NCBI GenBank assembly: GCA_964397995.1
Contig: CAYNLG010000003.1
Coordinates: 1-64,000, forward strand
Source of the DNA: CAYNLG01 sp964397995
Lineage (GTDB): Bacteria; Planctomycetota; Phycisphaerae; FEN-1346
DNA length: 64,000 nt
Direction: 5' to 3'
Shown: in pieces, positions 56,763 to 64,000 of the stretch
Layout: each line of letters opens with the position of its first letter
How positions within the stretch are numbered: position 1 is the first letter of the stretch
Notes under the pieces: model-generated
What the model was told of the DNA's origin: nothing
Database searches by the model: none
What the model saw: only the letters and a program-made list of their open reading frames with translations
Translations under genes and position numbers: made by a program

Positions 56763-57527
56763 ATGCCCGAAACGCCCGCCTGCCCGTTTCGCCTCGACGG
56801 CCGAACCGCTCTCGTCACGGGGGCGGGGCGCGGCATCGGGCGGGGGGTGGCCCTGGCGCTCGCCGGTGTGGGGGCGGACGTCGCCCTGGTCGCCCGCACG
56901 GAGGCCGAGCTCGAGGCCGTCGCCGCCGAGGTCCCCACCCGGGCGCTCGTGCTGCCGGCCGACGTCGCGGACCTCGAGGTCCACGCGAGCCTCGTGGAGC
57001 GGACGATGGCCGGGCTCGGCGGCTTGGACATCTTCGTCGGGGCGGCCGGCATCACCCACCGCGTCCCCGCCGAGACGATGACGCCCTCGGAGTTCGCCCG
57101 CGTCATGGACGTGAACGTGGCGGGCCTGGTGTTCGGGGCCCAGGCGGCGGCGCGGCCGATGCTGGCGGCCGGGCGGGGGCGCATCATTCTCATCGCCAGC
57201 CTCCTCTCGGAAATCGGGCGAGGCGAGAACGCCCCTTATGCCGCCTCGAAAGGGGCGGTGCGCCAGCTCGTCAAGCAGTTGGCCGTCGAGTGGTCGCCGC
57301 GCGGCGTCACCGTCAACGGCATCGGCCCCGGCTATATCGACACGGACTTGGTAGCGCGGCTTCGGCACGACGAGGCGTTCAACGCGTGGCTGATGGACCG
57401 CGTGGCCGTCCCCCGCTGGGGCACGCCCGAGGACGTCGGGGGCGCGGCGGTGTACCTGGCGAGCGACGCGGCCGCGTACGTGACGGGGCAGGTCCTGTTC
57501 GTCGACGGGGGGTTCCTCGCGAAGTAG
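56763..57527 (+). CDS. Short-chain dehydrogenase/reductase
   Basis: The 254-aa classical SDR has 'TALVTGAGRGIGRGVALALA' (cofactor glycine motif), 'VGAAGITHRV' (NAG-type motif), Ser in 'ILIASLLSEIG', catalytic Tyr and Lys in 'APYAASKGAV' and 'VNGIGPGYIDTDLV'. An Arg after the cofactor loop ('VARTE') suggests NADP preference. It probably reduces or oxidises a sugar acid or keto-sugar, as many fucose/gluconate-type SDRs do. GGAGGTG precedes the ATG. First of a plus-strand run. Confidence 0.9.
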   Translation: MPETPACPFRLDGRTALVTGAGRGIGRGVALALAGVGADVALVARTEAELEAVAAEVPTRALVLPADVADLEVHASLVERTMAGLGGLDIFVGAAGITHRVPAETMTPSEFARVMDVNVAGLVFGAQAAARPMLAAGRGRIILIASLLSEIGRGENAPYAASKGAVRQLVKQLAVEWSPRGVTVNGIGPGYIDTDLVARLRHDEAFNAWLMDRVAVPRWGTPEDVGGAAVYLASDAAAYVTGQVLFVDGGFLAK

Positions 57528-57565
57528 GCGCCGGTGCCCCCGCGCCCCGCCGCATGGAGACGCCC

Positions 57566-58612
57566 ATGGCCGGCACACCGCGGACGACGGACCTGGACCT
57601 CTCGCCCTCGCGCGTCCACGCGCGGCTCATGAAGGGCCTGGTGCCGCGCCTCCGCTACGACGGCGGCGACGTGGCGGCGTGGCAGCGGAAGGTGCGGCGG
57701 AAGCTGCGGGCGCTGCTCCGCGTCCCGAAGACCGAGAAAGGCCCGCTCCGGGCACGGACGCTCTGGACCCGCGAGACCGACCTGGGGCGGATCGAGAAGC
57801 TCGTCTTCACCGCCGAGCCGGGCGCCGACGTGCCCGCCTACTGGTGCGTGCCGCGCGGCGCCCGGCCGCCCTACCGCACGTTCATCTGCCTCCAGGGCCA
57901 CTCGACGGGGATGCACAACTCGATCGGCGTCGCCTTCGACGACGAGACCACGCCCATCGAGGTGGCCGGCGACCGCGACTTCGGCCTGGGGTGCATGCGG
58001 CGGGAGATGGCGGCCCTGTGCGTCGAGCAGCGGGCCTTCGGCGAGCGGGCCGAACGCGACCAGGCCCAGCGGTGCGAGCGCAACACCTGCCACGACGCCG
58101 TCGTCCGGGCCCAGATGCTCGGCCGCACCCTTCTCGGCGAACGCATCCTCGACGTCGACCGGGCCATCGACTACCTGGCGTCGCGCGGCGACGTGGACAT
58201 GGGCCGCCTCGGCTGCCTGGGCAACTCCGGCGGCGGGACGACGACCATGTACGCGGCCGCCCTGTTGCCGCGCCTCAAGGCCGTGATCCCGTCGTGCTGC
58301 GTCGCGACGATGGCGAGCAGCCTCCTGACCCTCTACCACTGCGGGTGCAACCACGCGCCGGACCTGGCCCTTTGGGCGGACATGGACGACGTCCTCGGCT
58401 GCGTCGCCCCGCGGCCGTGCGTCGTGGTGAGCGGCAAGGAGGATGCCATCTTCCCGCTGGCGGGGGCCCGGGCGGCCGTGCGGCGGCTGAAGGGGATTTA
58501 CAAGGCGGCCGGCGCCGCCGACCGGTGCCGCCACGTCGTCGGCCCGGAAGGGCACCGGTTCTACGCCGACCTGGCGTGGGCGGCGATGGGGCCGATGCTG
58601 GACCGGTTGTAG
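57566..58612 (+). CDS. Alpha/beta hydrolase, acetyl-xylan-esterase-like
   Basis: The 348-aa protein has the nucleophile elbow 'LGCLGNSGGGTTTMYAAALL' (Ser in G-N-S-G-G), an Asp in 'SGKEDAIFP' and a His in 'VGPEGHRFYADL', a full catalytic triad. 'FICLQGHSTGMHNSIG' is the oxyanion region. This is the Abhydrolase_7 / acetyl-xylan esterase type common next to planctomycete sugar genes. ATG 57566 is preferred since GGAG lies just upstream; ATG 57554 is in frame too. It is probably cytoplasmic. Confidence 0.8.
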   Translation: MAGTPRTTDLDLSPSRVHARLMKGLVPRLRYDGGDVAAWQRKVRRKLRALLRVPKTEKGPLRARTLWTRETDLGRIEKLVFTAEPGADVPAYWCVPRGARPPYRTFICLQGHSTGMHNSIGVAFDDETTPIEVAGDRDFGLGCMRREMAALCVEQRAFGERAERDQAQRCERNTCHDAVVRAQMLGRTLLGERILDVDRAIDYLASRGDVDMGRLGCLGNSGGGTTTMYAAALLPRLKAVIPSCCVATMASSLLTLYHCGCNHAPDLALWADMDDVLGCVAPRPCVVVSGKEDAIFPLAGARAAVRRLKGIYKAAGAADRCRHVVGPEGHRFYADLAWAAMGPMLDRL

Positions 58613-58644
58613 GGGCACCAGCGCGTTTTCTGCTGGCACGCCCC
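58612..58644 (+). terminator. Weak hairpin between hydrolase and small protein genes
   Basis: GGGGC...CCAGC (58612-58622) pairs with GCTGG...GCCCC (58632-58644) with a small bulge and a loop containing TTTT. A TATCAT at 58658-58663 follows, so the small-protein gene may have its own start of transcription. Confidence 0.35.
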
Positions 58645-58689
58645 CCGCCGCGGGGCCTATCATGGCCGGGCCCACTGCGGAGGACGGCC

Positions 58690-58908
58690 ATGGCGATTCC
58701 CGGTTTCGTCGACTACCAGCGGCGCGAGTTCTGCCGCGACGTCGCGTGCCCCATCCAGAAGCTCCTGGAGGCCGAGCCCGAAGGCTCCGAGACCTACGAC
58801 GAGATGCGGGCCGTCTGCAAGGGCGACTGCATCCACACGACCTACGAGTTCCACCACTGGCTCATCGAGCACGGCTACGAGGTGGTCCGCCCCGCCCCGG
58901 ACGCCTGA
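58690..58908 (+). CDS. Small four-cysteine protein
   Basis: The 72-aa protein contains CRDVAC near residues 15-20 and CKGDC near 43-47, with 'TTYEFHHWLIEHGYEVVRP' after them. The two cysteine pairs could bind a metal or form disulfides. No family is recognised. A perfectly spaced GGAGG site supports translation. It lies 48 bases before the LsrF-type aldolase gene, suggesting a link with that enzyme, but no function can be given. Confidence 0.6.
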   Translation: MAIPGFVDYQRREFCRDVACPIQKLLEAEPEGSETYDEMRAVCKGDCIHTTYEFHHWLIEHGYEVVRPAPDA

Positions 58909-58956
58909 GTCCGAGCGGCGGCGCGGCCCCGGCGAGACACGACGAAAGGACGTCCC

Positions 58957-59838
58957 ATGCCAGAAGCGGAAGGCAATCTCGACGCGAAGGACTACGGCGT
59001 CGGCATCCCCCAGGCCCAGGAGGCCTTCTTCCTGAAGGGCTCGAACAGCCTCGACTGGGGCCTGAAGGACCGGCTCGCCCGCATCTTCAGCCCCGCCTCC
59101 GGGCGAACGGTCATGCTGGCCTTCGACCACGGCTACTTCCTCGGGCCGACCTCCGGCCTGGAGCGGATGGACCTGACGATCAACCCCCTGGTGCCCTACA
59201 CGGACGTGCTCATGTGCACCCGCGGGGCGCTGCGGGCGATCATCCCGCCCGACGCGGGCAAGGCCGTCTGCCTGCGGATGAGCGCGGGCGTCTCCATTCT
59301 CAAGGAACTCTCGAACGAGGTGCTCGGCGTCGCCATCGACGACGCCATCCGCCTGAACGCCTCGGCCATGACGACCCAGGCCTTCATTGGCGGCGAGCAC
59401 GAGAAGCAGACGCTCGACAACCTGTCGCAGCTCATCAACGCCGGACTGGCGCGCGGCATCCCGACGCTGGCCGTGACGGCCGTCGGCCGCGACATGGTCC
59501 GCGATGCCCGGTACCTGGGCCTGGCGACGCGCATCTGCGCGGAGCTCGGCGCCCACTTCGTCAAGACCTACTACTGCGACGAAGGGTTCGAGCGCGTCAC
59601 GAGTGCCTGCCCGGTGCCGATCGTCATCGCGGGCGGCAAGAAGCAGCCGGAGGCCGACGCCCTGACAATGGCCTACCGGGCGATCCAGGAAGGCGCCCTC
59701 GGCGTCGATATGGGCCGCAACATCTTCCAGTCCGAGCACCCCATCCCGATGATCCAGGCGGTGCGGGCGGTCGTCCACGACGGCCGCACCGACGCCGAGG
59801 CCTACGAGCTCTACCAGGAGCTCGCCAGCCAGGCATGA
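58957..59838 (+). CDS. lsrF: LsrF-type class I aldolase/thiolase
   Basis: The 293-aa protein closely matches E. coli LsrF: 'TVMLAFDHGYFLGPTSGLER', 'VLMCTRGALRAIIPP', 'GRDMVRDARYLGLATRI', 'KTYYCDEGFERV', 'CPVPIVIAGGKK' and 'GVDMGRNIFQSEHPIPM'. Lys203 is the Schiff-base lysine at the same number as in LsrF. LsrF passes an acetyl unit from phosphorylated autoinducer-2 product to CoA. No lsrK, lsrG or lsr transporter is present, so the enzyme may instead cleave another keto-sugar phosphate, perhaps one made by the PfkB kinase nearby. Confidence 0.87.
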   Translation: MPEAEGNLDAKDYGVGIPQAQEAFFLKGSNSLDWGLKDRLARIFSPASGRTVMLAFDHGYFLGPTSGLERMDLTINPLVPYTDVLMCTRGALRAIIPPDAGKAVCLRMSAGVSILKELSNEVLGVAIDDAIRLNASAMTTQAFIGGEHEKQTLDNLSQLINAGLARGIPTLAVTAVGRDMVRDARYLGLATRICAELGAHFVKTYYCDEGFERVTSACPVPIVIAGGKKQPEADALTMAYRAIQEGALGVDMGRNIFQSEHPIPMIQAVRAVVHDGRTDAEAYELYQELASQA

Positions 59839-59941
59839 CCGGCCGCGACCTCACCGGGCGCGGCCGATCCGTGGGGCGCCGCTTCTGTTACCGCGGGGGC
59901 GGCGCACCCACCCCGACGCCGCCCCGCCGGGAGACCCGACC

Positions 59942-60985
59942 ATGAGCGATCTGCCCGCCACCCAGCGCGCTGCCGTCTACTACGCCAACGACGACGTGCG
60001 GCTGGAGACGCGGCCGGTGCCGGAGATCGGCCCGGGCGAGATGCTCGTCCGCATCCGGGCCTCGGGCCTCTGCGGCAGCGACGTCCTGGAGTGGTACCGC
60101 AAGGCCAAGGCCCCCATCGTGCTCGGCCACGAGGTTGCCGGCGACGTCGTCCGGGTCGGCGAGGGCGTCGCCAGCGTGGCCGTCGGCGACCGTGTGGCCG
60201 TCAACCACCACGTCCCCTGCAACACCTGCCACTGGTGCCTGGCCGGCAAGCACACCGCCTGCGAGACACTGCACACGACGAGCTTCGACCCCGGCGGGTT
60301 CTGCGAGGTCGTCCGCGTCCCGGCCCTCCAGGTCGACCGCGGGACGTATCCCCTGCCGGAGACCGTGAGCTACGAGGAAGGCTCGTTCGTCGAACCGCTC
60401 GCGTGCGTGGTCCGGGGCCAGCGGAGCGTCGGCCTCAGGCCGGCCCAGTCGGTCGCGGTGCTCGGGGCCGGCGTCTCCGGGGTGCTGCACCTGGCCCTGG
60501 CCAGGGCGTGCGGGGCCGGACGGCTTTTGGCGACCGACGTCGACCCGTGGCACCTGGAGGCCGCGCGCCGTTTCGGCGCCGACGAGGCCTTCGACGCGTG
60601 CGGCGACGTGCCGGCGCGGCTCAGGAAGGCCAACGGGGGGCGCGGCCTGGACCTGGTGATCGTCTGCTGCGGGGCGCCGGCGGCCTTCCGCCAGGCGCTG
60701 CAGGCGGTGGACCGCGGCGGGACGGTCCTCTGCTTCGCGACGACCGAGCCGGGGGTCGAACTGCCCGTCCCCATCAACGACTTCTGGCGGAACGACATCA
60801 CCCTGAAGCCCTCCTACGGCAACAGCCCCGGCGACGCCCACATCGCGCTCGAGCTGATCCGTGCGCGGCGAGTGCCGGTGGCCGAGATGATTACGCACCG
60901 GCTGCCGCTCGCGCGGACGGCCGAGGGCTTCGCCCTGATGGCCGGCCCGGGCGGCGAGAAGCTGAAGGTCGTCATCGAGCCCTAG
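59942..60985 (+). CDS. Zinc-dependent sorbitol/alcohol dehydrogenase
   Basis: The 347-aa MDR protein has catalytic zinc ligands in 'SGLCGSDVLEWYRKAKAPIV' and 'LGHEVAGDVVRVGEGV', structural-zinc cysteines in 'CNTCHWCLAGKHTAC', and the NAD fold 'VAVLGAGVSGVLHLALARAC'. It probably oxidises a polyol or sugar alcohol with NAD to a keto-sugar. It follows the aldolase gene by 103 bases. Together with kinase and aldolase this gives dehydrogenation, phosphorylation and cleavage, a complete small catabolic route in principle. Confidence 0.88.
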   Translation: MSDLPATQRAAVYYANDDVRLETRPVPEIGPGEMLVRIRASGLCGSDVLEWYRKAKAPIVLGHEVAGDVVRVGEGVASVAVGDRVAVNHHVPCNTCHWCLAGKHTACETLHTTSFDPGGFCEVVRVPALQVDRGTYPLPETVSYEEGSFVEPLACVVRGQRSVGLRPAQSVAVLGAGVSGVLHLALARACGAGRLLATDVDPWHLEAARRFGADEAFDACGDVPARLRKANGGRGLDLVIVCCGAPAAFRQALQAVDRGGTVLCFATTEPGVELPVPINDFWRNDITLKPSYGNSPGDAHIALELIRARRVPVAEMITHRLPLARTAEGFALMAGPGGEKLKVVIEP

Positions 60986-61115
60986 CGGCACAGGCACGAG
61001 TCCCATGCATCGAGCCCTCCGCGGGAGCGGAGGGTCCGGTGACCCGGCCCTGACCCGCCCTTGCGTCTGACGCCCCGCCCCGATTTCCTCAAGCCCGCCG
61101 CGCCGATGCCCGATA

Positions 61116-61132
61116 GCCTGTATAGCACAGGC
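61116..61132 (+). repeat. Short hairpin in the dehydrogenase-receiver gap
   Basis: GCCTGT (61116-61121) and ACAGGC (61127-61132) form a perfect 6-bp stem with a 5-base loop in an AT-rich patch (to 61150). It may be an operator or an RNA hairpin. The rest of 60986-61215 shows nothing else. Confidence 0.3.
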
Positions 61133-61215
61133 AGCACTATATCTGACATGAGCCAGTTACGGGCGGGGCGGCGGCTGGGACCGCCCCGGACCCGGCCGAC
61201 CTCCGGGGGGACGCC

Positions 61216-61626
61216 ATGCGGGTCCGGGCCTTGGTCATCAGCCATTCCGACATGCTCCGCACGGGGCTCATCCACGACCTCGCGCGGAGCCACCTGGCCG
61301 ACTTCCACTTCACGGAGGTGCGGCACGCGCGGCTCGCGCTGGCGGCCGCCCGCATCGACGGCCATGACGTGGTCTTCATCGAGTGGCACGCGGCGTCGGG
61401 CGGGACGCCGGCGTTCGTCCGCCAGTTCCGCGTGCGCGACCCCAGCGGGACGCCGATCGTCGCCGTCGCGACCGAGGCGGCCTCGGCCACCCTCGACCCG
61501 GCGTTCGAGGCCGGTCTGGACTACTGCATGATCCGGCCGCTGTCGCCGGAAGCGGTGGAGCGGAAGCTGGGCCCGCTGATCGCCCGCATGCGGGCCGAAC
61601 GCCAGGCCCGCGGCGCCCTCGTCTGA
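61216..61626 (+). CDS. Pseudo-receiver (response-regulator-like) protein
   Basis: The 136-aa protein looks like a stand-alone receiver domain: 'VRALVISHSDMLRTGLIHDL' (acidic pocket region), 'GHDVVFIEWHAASGGTP' and 'GLDYCMIRPLSPEAVERKL'. The phospho-acceptor Asp is replaced by Glu56 and the conserved Lys before Pro by Arg. It would therefore not be phosphorylated in the usual way. Such domains act as constitutively shaped protein-interaction modules. No sensor kinase or output domain is adjacent. GGGGGGAC precedes the ATG. Confidence 0.6.
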   Translation: MRVRALVISHSDMLRTGLIHDLARSHLADFHFTEVRHARLALAAARIDGHDVVFIEWHAASGGTPAFVRQFRVRDPSGTPIVAVATEAASATLDPAFEAGLDYCMIRPLSPEAVERKLGPLIARMRAERQARGALV

Positions 61627-61645
61627 GCCGTGCGGCGGGCCGCCG

Positions 61646-62689
61646 TCAGAAGAGCGGCTCGCGGAACCCGTACCGGTCGGCCAGCGCCAACGTCGCCTCC
61701 ACCGTCGAGGCGGCGTTCGTGCACGTCGGGTCCGCCAGGCAGACCGCGGCAGCGCAGACACCCAGGCGGAGCGCCCGCTCCAGGTCCCACCGCTCGTGGA
61801 GGCCGAACAGGACCCCCGCACAGAAGGCATCGCCCGCACCCGCCCCGCCGCGGATGTACCCCTCGGGGAGTTGGAGCGACGGGTGCCACCGCTCGCGGCC
61901 GTCGGCCGTCCGGACGTACCCGCCCTCGGGCATGTGGATGCCCACCAGTTGCCGCACCCCGAAGCCGAGAAGCCGCTCGGCCGCCTCCCGCACCGCGTCG
62001 GCGTCGGGCACGTCGTCCGGCCGCAGGTCCAGGCCGACCGTCTGGCCGGCCTCGAACTCGTTGAGGATGCAGTAATCGGCGTACTTCAGGGCCGGCTGGA
62101 CGATCCGGGGAAACCGGTCGCTGACTTCGCTGACCACGTCCAGGCTCGTCTCGATGCCGGCGTCCTGCACGGCCTTGAGGACCCGGGCCGCCACGGTCCC
62201 GTACTGCGGGTCGGCCTCGTCGAACCGGTCCAGCAGAAGCAGGTACCCCAGGTGGAAGATCCGGGCGGCCAGCCGGTCGACCGGGACGTGCTCGGGGCCG
62301 AAGAGGGCGTTGGCGCCGCGGTTGTGGAAGAACGTCCGCCGCCCGGTCGGCTTGTTCACAATGACCAGGGTGTGGCTCGTCGGGGCGTCGGCCGTGCGGG
62401 CCAGGGCCGACGCGTCGATGCGGGTGGCCGCCAGGTCGTCGTGGATGAAACGGCCGTCGGCGTCCTCGCCGGTCAGGCCGACGGCCTCCAGGGGCAGGGC
62501 CTGGCCGCCCTCGGGCGGGCCGAAGGCCGCCAGGTCCTTCAGCACGTTGTAGGGCGACCCGCCCGTGCCGCGGCTCTCTTCGAGGATGTTGACAAGGGTC
62601 TCCTCGCGCGGCGGCCAGGCGTCGCAGATGTAAACGTGGTCGATGATCCAGTTCCCGGCACACGCGATGCCGCGTCGCTCGTTGCCCAT
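61646..62689 (-). CDS. PfkB family carbohydrate kinase
   Basis: The 347-aa protein has the ribokinase fold: 'AGNWIIDHVYICDAWPP' at the start, the 'GTGGSPYNVLKDLAAFG' substrate motif and 'GGAGAGDAFCAGVLFGL' with the anion hole and catalytic base Asp. It phosphorylates a sugar or sugar acid with ATP. It is divergent from the sigma-factor gene and convergent with the pseudo-receiver. Together with the aldolase and dehydrogenases upstream it suggests a keto-sugar route. AAAGGGG precedes the ATG. Confidence 0.88.
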   Translation of the reverse strand: MGNERRGIACAGNWIIDHVYICDAWPPREETLVNILEESRGTGGSPYNVLKDLAAFGPPEGGQALPLEAVGLTGEDADGRFIHDDLAATRIDASALARTADAPTSHTLVIVNKPTGRRTFFHNRGANALFGPEHVPVDRLAARIFHLGYLLLLDRFDEADPQYGTVAARVLKAVQDAGIETSLDVVSEVSDRFPRIVQPALKYADYCILNEFEAGQTVGLDLRPDDVPDADAVREAAERLLGFGVRQLVGIHMPEGGYVRTADGRERWHPSLQLPEGYIRGGAGAGDAFCAGVLFGLHERWDLERALRLGVCAAAVCLADPTCTNAASTVEATLALADRYGFREPLF

Positions 62690-62724
62690 GGCGCCCCTTT
62701 CGGCTCGGGTCCGCGTCGGGGCGC

Positions 62725-62753
62725 ATCATAGCCCCCCACCGCGGGCCGGGCAA
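62725..62753 (-). promoter_or_regulatory. PfkB kinase promoter
   Basis: On the minus strand TTGCCC (62748-62753) and TATGAT (62725-62730) are 17 bases apart, 35 bases before the ATG. Confidence 0.55.
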
Positions 62754-62781
62754 GCCAACGCCCGCCGCCCGGAAACGGCGC

Positions 62782-62806
62782 GAACCGCCCGGCCCCGAGC
62801 CACGTC
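62782..62806 (+). promoter_or_regulatory. Candidate ECF-type promoter before the sigma-factor gene
   Basis: GAACC (62782-62786) and CGTC (62803-62806) are 16 bases apart, the shape of many ECF sigma promoters, 39 bases before the GTG start. It would allow the sigma factor to drive its own operon. Confidence 0.4.
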
Positions 62807-62845
62807 CAAACAAGCCGCACAGGGAAAACGTGGTGGAGCCGTAAC

Positions 62846-63430
62846 GTGACCTTCGACAGTGGGCTCGAAGACCGGACGGTCGTGCGCCGCGTGCTGGACG
62901 GCGACGCCGCGGCCTTCGCCGACGTCGTCGACCGGTACGGCGGGCGGCTCTACAACGCCGTCTACCGCATCGTCGGGTCGCCCGAGGACGCCCGCGACCT
63001 CGTCCAGGACGCCCTTGTCAAGGCCTACGAGCATCTCGGACGGTTCCGCGGCGGCTCGACCCTGTACACGTGGCTCTTTCGCATCGCGGTCAACACGGCG
63101 CTCAGCCACCGGCGACGCCGCGCCCGGTCCCCCGTCGTCGGGTCTGTCGGGACCGGCGGCGACGACTGCCAGCCCGTCCGCTGGGCCGACCCCTCCGGGG
63201 CCGACCCGGCCGACCCGCTCATGAGCGCCGAGACGGAACGGCTCGTCCAGGAGGCTCTGGCGAGCCTCGACGACCGGCACCGGACCGTGCTGGTCCTGCG
63301 CGACCTCCAGCATTTCGAGTACGAGGAGATCGCGTCGATCCTGGACGTGCCCGACGGAACCGTGAAGTCGCGGCTTCACCGGGCCCGGTTGATGCTGAGG
63401 GATCGGCTGCGGCCGATGCTCTCGGCCTGA
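62846..63430 (+). CDS. ECF-family RNA polymerase sigma factor
   Basis: The 194-aa protein has sigma region 2 ('FADVVDRYGGRLYNAVYRIV', 'DLVQDALVKAYEHLGRFRG', 'FRIAVNTALSHRRRR') and region 4 ('LASLDDRHRTVLVLRDLQHF', 'YEEIASILDVPDGTVKSRLH'). It directs RNA polymerase to a stress- or envelope-response regulon. The GTG at 62846 is the first possible start because a stop codon lies four codons after an upstream GTG. The anti-sigma-type gene starts 50 bases later, the usual pairing. Confidence 0.93.
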   Translation: MTFDSGLEDRTVVRRVLDGDAAAFADVVDRYGGRLYNAVYRIVGSPEDARDLVQDALVKAYEHLGRFRGGSTLYTWLFRIAVNTALSHRRRRARSPVVGSVGTGGDDCQPVRWADPSGADPADPLMSAETERLVQEALASLDDRHRTVLVLRDLQHFEYEEIASILDVPDGTVKSRLHRARLMLRDRLRPMLSA

Positions 63431-63480
63431 CGAGACGCCCGGCACGCCGCCGGGCCCGCAGGGGGTCGGAGCGACCGACC

Positions 63481-64000
63481 ATGACGTGCGACGCCTATCG
63501 TGAGCATCTCTCGGCCTGGGTCGACGGCGAACTGCCGCCCGACCTGGAAGAGGCCGTGCGCCGGCACCTCGACGGCTGCCCCACCTGCCGCGCCACCGTC
63601 GACCAGCTCCGGGCGACGGCGGGCCTGGTGGCCCGCCTGCCGGCCCGGGCGGCGCCGCCGGACCTTGCCGACGCGGTGGAGCGCGAGATCGCGCGGGCCT
63701 CGGCCGGGACGCCCGCGGCGATGCGTGCGGCGCGCCGGCGACGGGCGCCGGTGCGCCAGCCCCCCGCGTGGCCGCGCGCCTTGGCGATGGCCGCCGCCGT
63801 CCTGCTCGTCGTGGGCATCGGGGTGCTTTCTCACCTGGCCGGGCCGCAGGTCCAGCGGAACTATGAGGCGGCCGGCGAGGCGCCCGTGCCCGACGACGCC
63901 CTGGCCATGTCCGACAGGGAGGCCGCGCCAAGGGCCAAGCGCCCCACGGAGACCTCGTACTTCCTGGCCCTGGAGCACAAGGCCCGGCCGGCCGAGACGG
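63481..64000 (+). CDS. Anti-sigma factor with zinc-finger (zf-HC2) domain, partial
   Basis: The frame runs off the window end, so only 173 residues are seen. The start 'CDAYREHLSAWVDGELPPD' and 'VRRHLDGCPTCRATVDQLR' carry the H-x3-C-x2-C zinc site of ZAS-type anti-sigma factors. A transmembrane helix lies near residues 101-120 ('ALAMAAAVLLVVGIGVLSHL'), followed by an extracytoplasmic part. It probably holds the preceding sigma factor at the membrane until an envelope signal releases it. GGGGTCGGAGCGACC precedes the ATG. Confidence 0.85.
   Translation, partial: MTCDAYREHLSAWVDGELPPDLEEAVRRHLDGCPTCRATVDQLRATAGLVARLPARAAPPDLADAVEREIARASAGTPAAMRAARRRRAPVRQPPAWPRALAMAAAVLLVVGIGVLSHLAGPQVQRNYEAAGEAPVPDDALAMSDREAAPRAKRPTETSYFLALEHKARPAET

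Noticed and set aside
1..64000. tRNA, rRNA, CRISPR, transposon or prophage genes
   Set aside because: Intergenic gaps were read for tRNA arms, repeat-spacer arrays and transposase or integrase motifs; none was found. A full search with a covariance model could still detect an unusual tRNA.

Overview
This 64 kb window is high-GC (roughly 70%), gene-dense bacterial chromosome with about 58 protein-coding genes. No rRNA, tRNA, CRISPR array, transposase, integrase or phage gene was seen. Two secreted proteins carry a dockerin-like duplicated DTADYF calcium-type module followed by a PEP-CTERM sorting tail. There are two formylglycine sulfatases, GH10-like and GH78-like carbohydrate-active proteins, and several Gfo/Idh/MocA and sugar-isomerase genes. 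Together these point to a member of the Planctomycetota (an inference from gene content, not a phylogeny). The housekeeping promoters recognised by eye follow TTGnnn-N16/18-TAnnnT.

Layout. 1-2.2 kb: end of a TPR membrane protein and a flippase-like membrane protein. 2.3-9.2 kb: flavin reductase, MsrB lipoprotein, PEP-CTERM metalloprotease-like protein, pterin dehydratase, a large GT-B glycosyltransferase and a TauE-type exporter. 9.2-12.7 kb: hemC, an NDUFA9-like epimerase, a 66-aa membrane protein, an internally deleted seryl-tRNA synthetase relative, and a higBA toxin-antitoxin pair. 13-21.4 kb: secreted protein plus sulfatase, ileS, argD, a SPOR-like lipoprotein and rdgB. 21.5-25.4 kb: a four-gene polyamine cluster (pyruvoyl arginine decarboxylase, carboxyspermidine-type dehydrogenase, carboxynorspermidine-type decarboxylase, agmatinase family). 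This arrangement fits spermidine synthesis from agmatine, possibly through carboxyaminopropylagmatine. 25.5-29.4 kb: a GH10-like protein lacking the expected nucleophile, lysA, and a fossil fusion of a permease with a DGC zinc-binding protein.

29.5-37.2 kb is a minus-strand block for glycan and sugar handling (GH78-like enzyme, oxidoreductase, isomerase). A non-coding stretch with helically phased T-tracts separates it from a PEP-CTERM repeat protein. 37.5-41.7 kb holds purM with a sulfatase, and deoC with a family-4 uracil-DNA glycosylase. 42-49.3 kb holds a lipoprotein, a candidate small structured RNA, two tandem DUF4139-like secreted proteins, class II aldolase and a membrane protein. A 62-bp palindromic repeat at 49.3 kb supplies the last codons and stop of the neighbouring nucleotidyltransferase. 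50-55.6 kb holds a TPR/zinc-finger secreted protein, an alcohol dehydrogenase, an NSS transporter and a HAD phosphatase. 55.6-62.7 kb looks like a sugar-catabolic locus: oxidoreductase, SDR, esterase-like hydrolase, LsrF-type aldolase, zinc dehydrogenase and PfkB kinase. The window closes with an ECF sigma factor and its probable anti-sigma factor, which runs off the end.

The most unusual items are the SerRS-derived mini-protein (11473-11-12030), the polyamine cluster, the phased T-tract segment, the candidate ncRNA near 43.2 kb, the palindrome that completes a gene at 49.3 kb, and the permease-DGC fusion relic.
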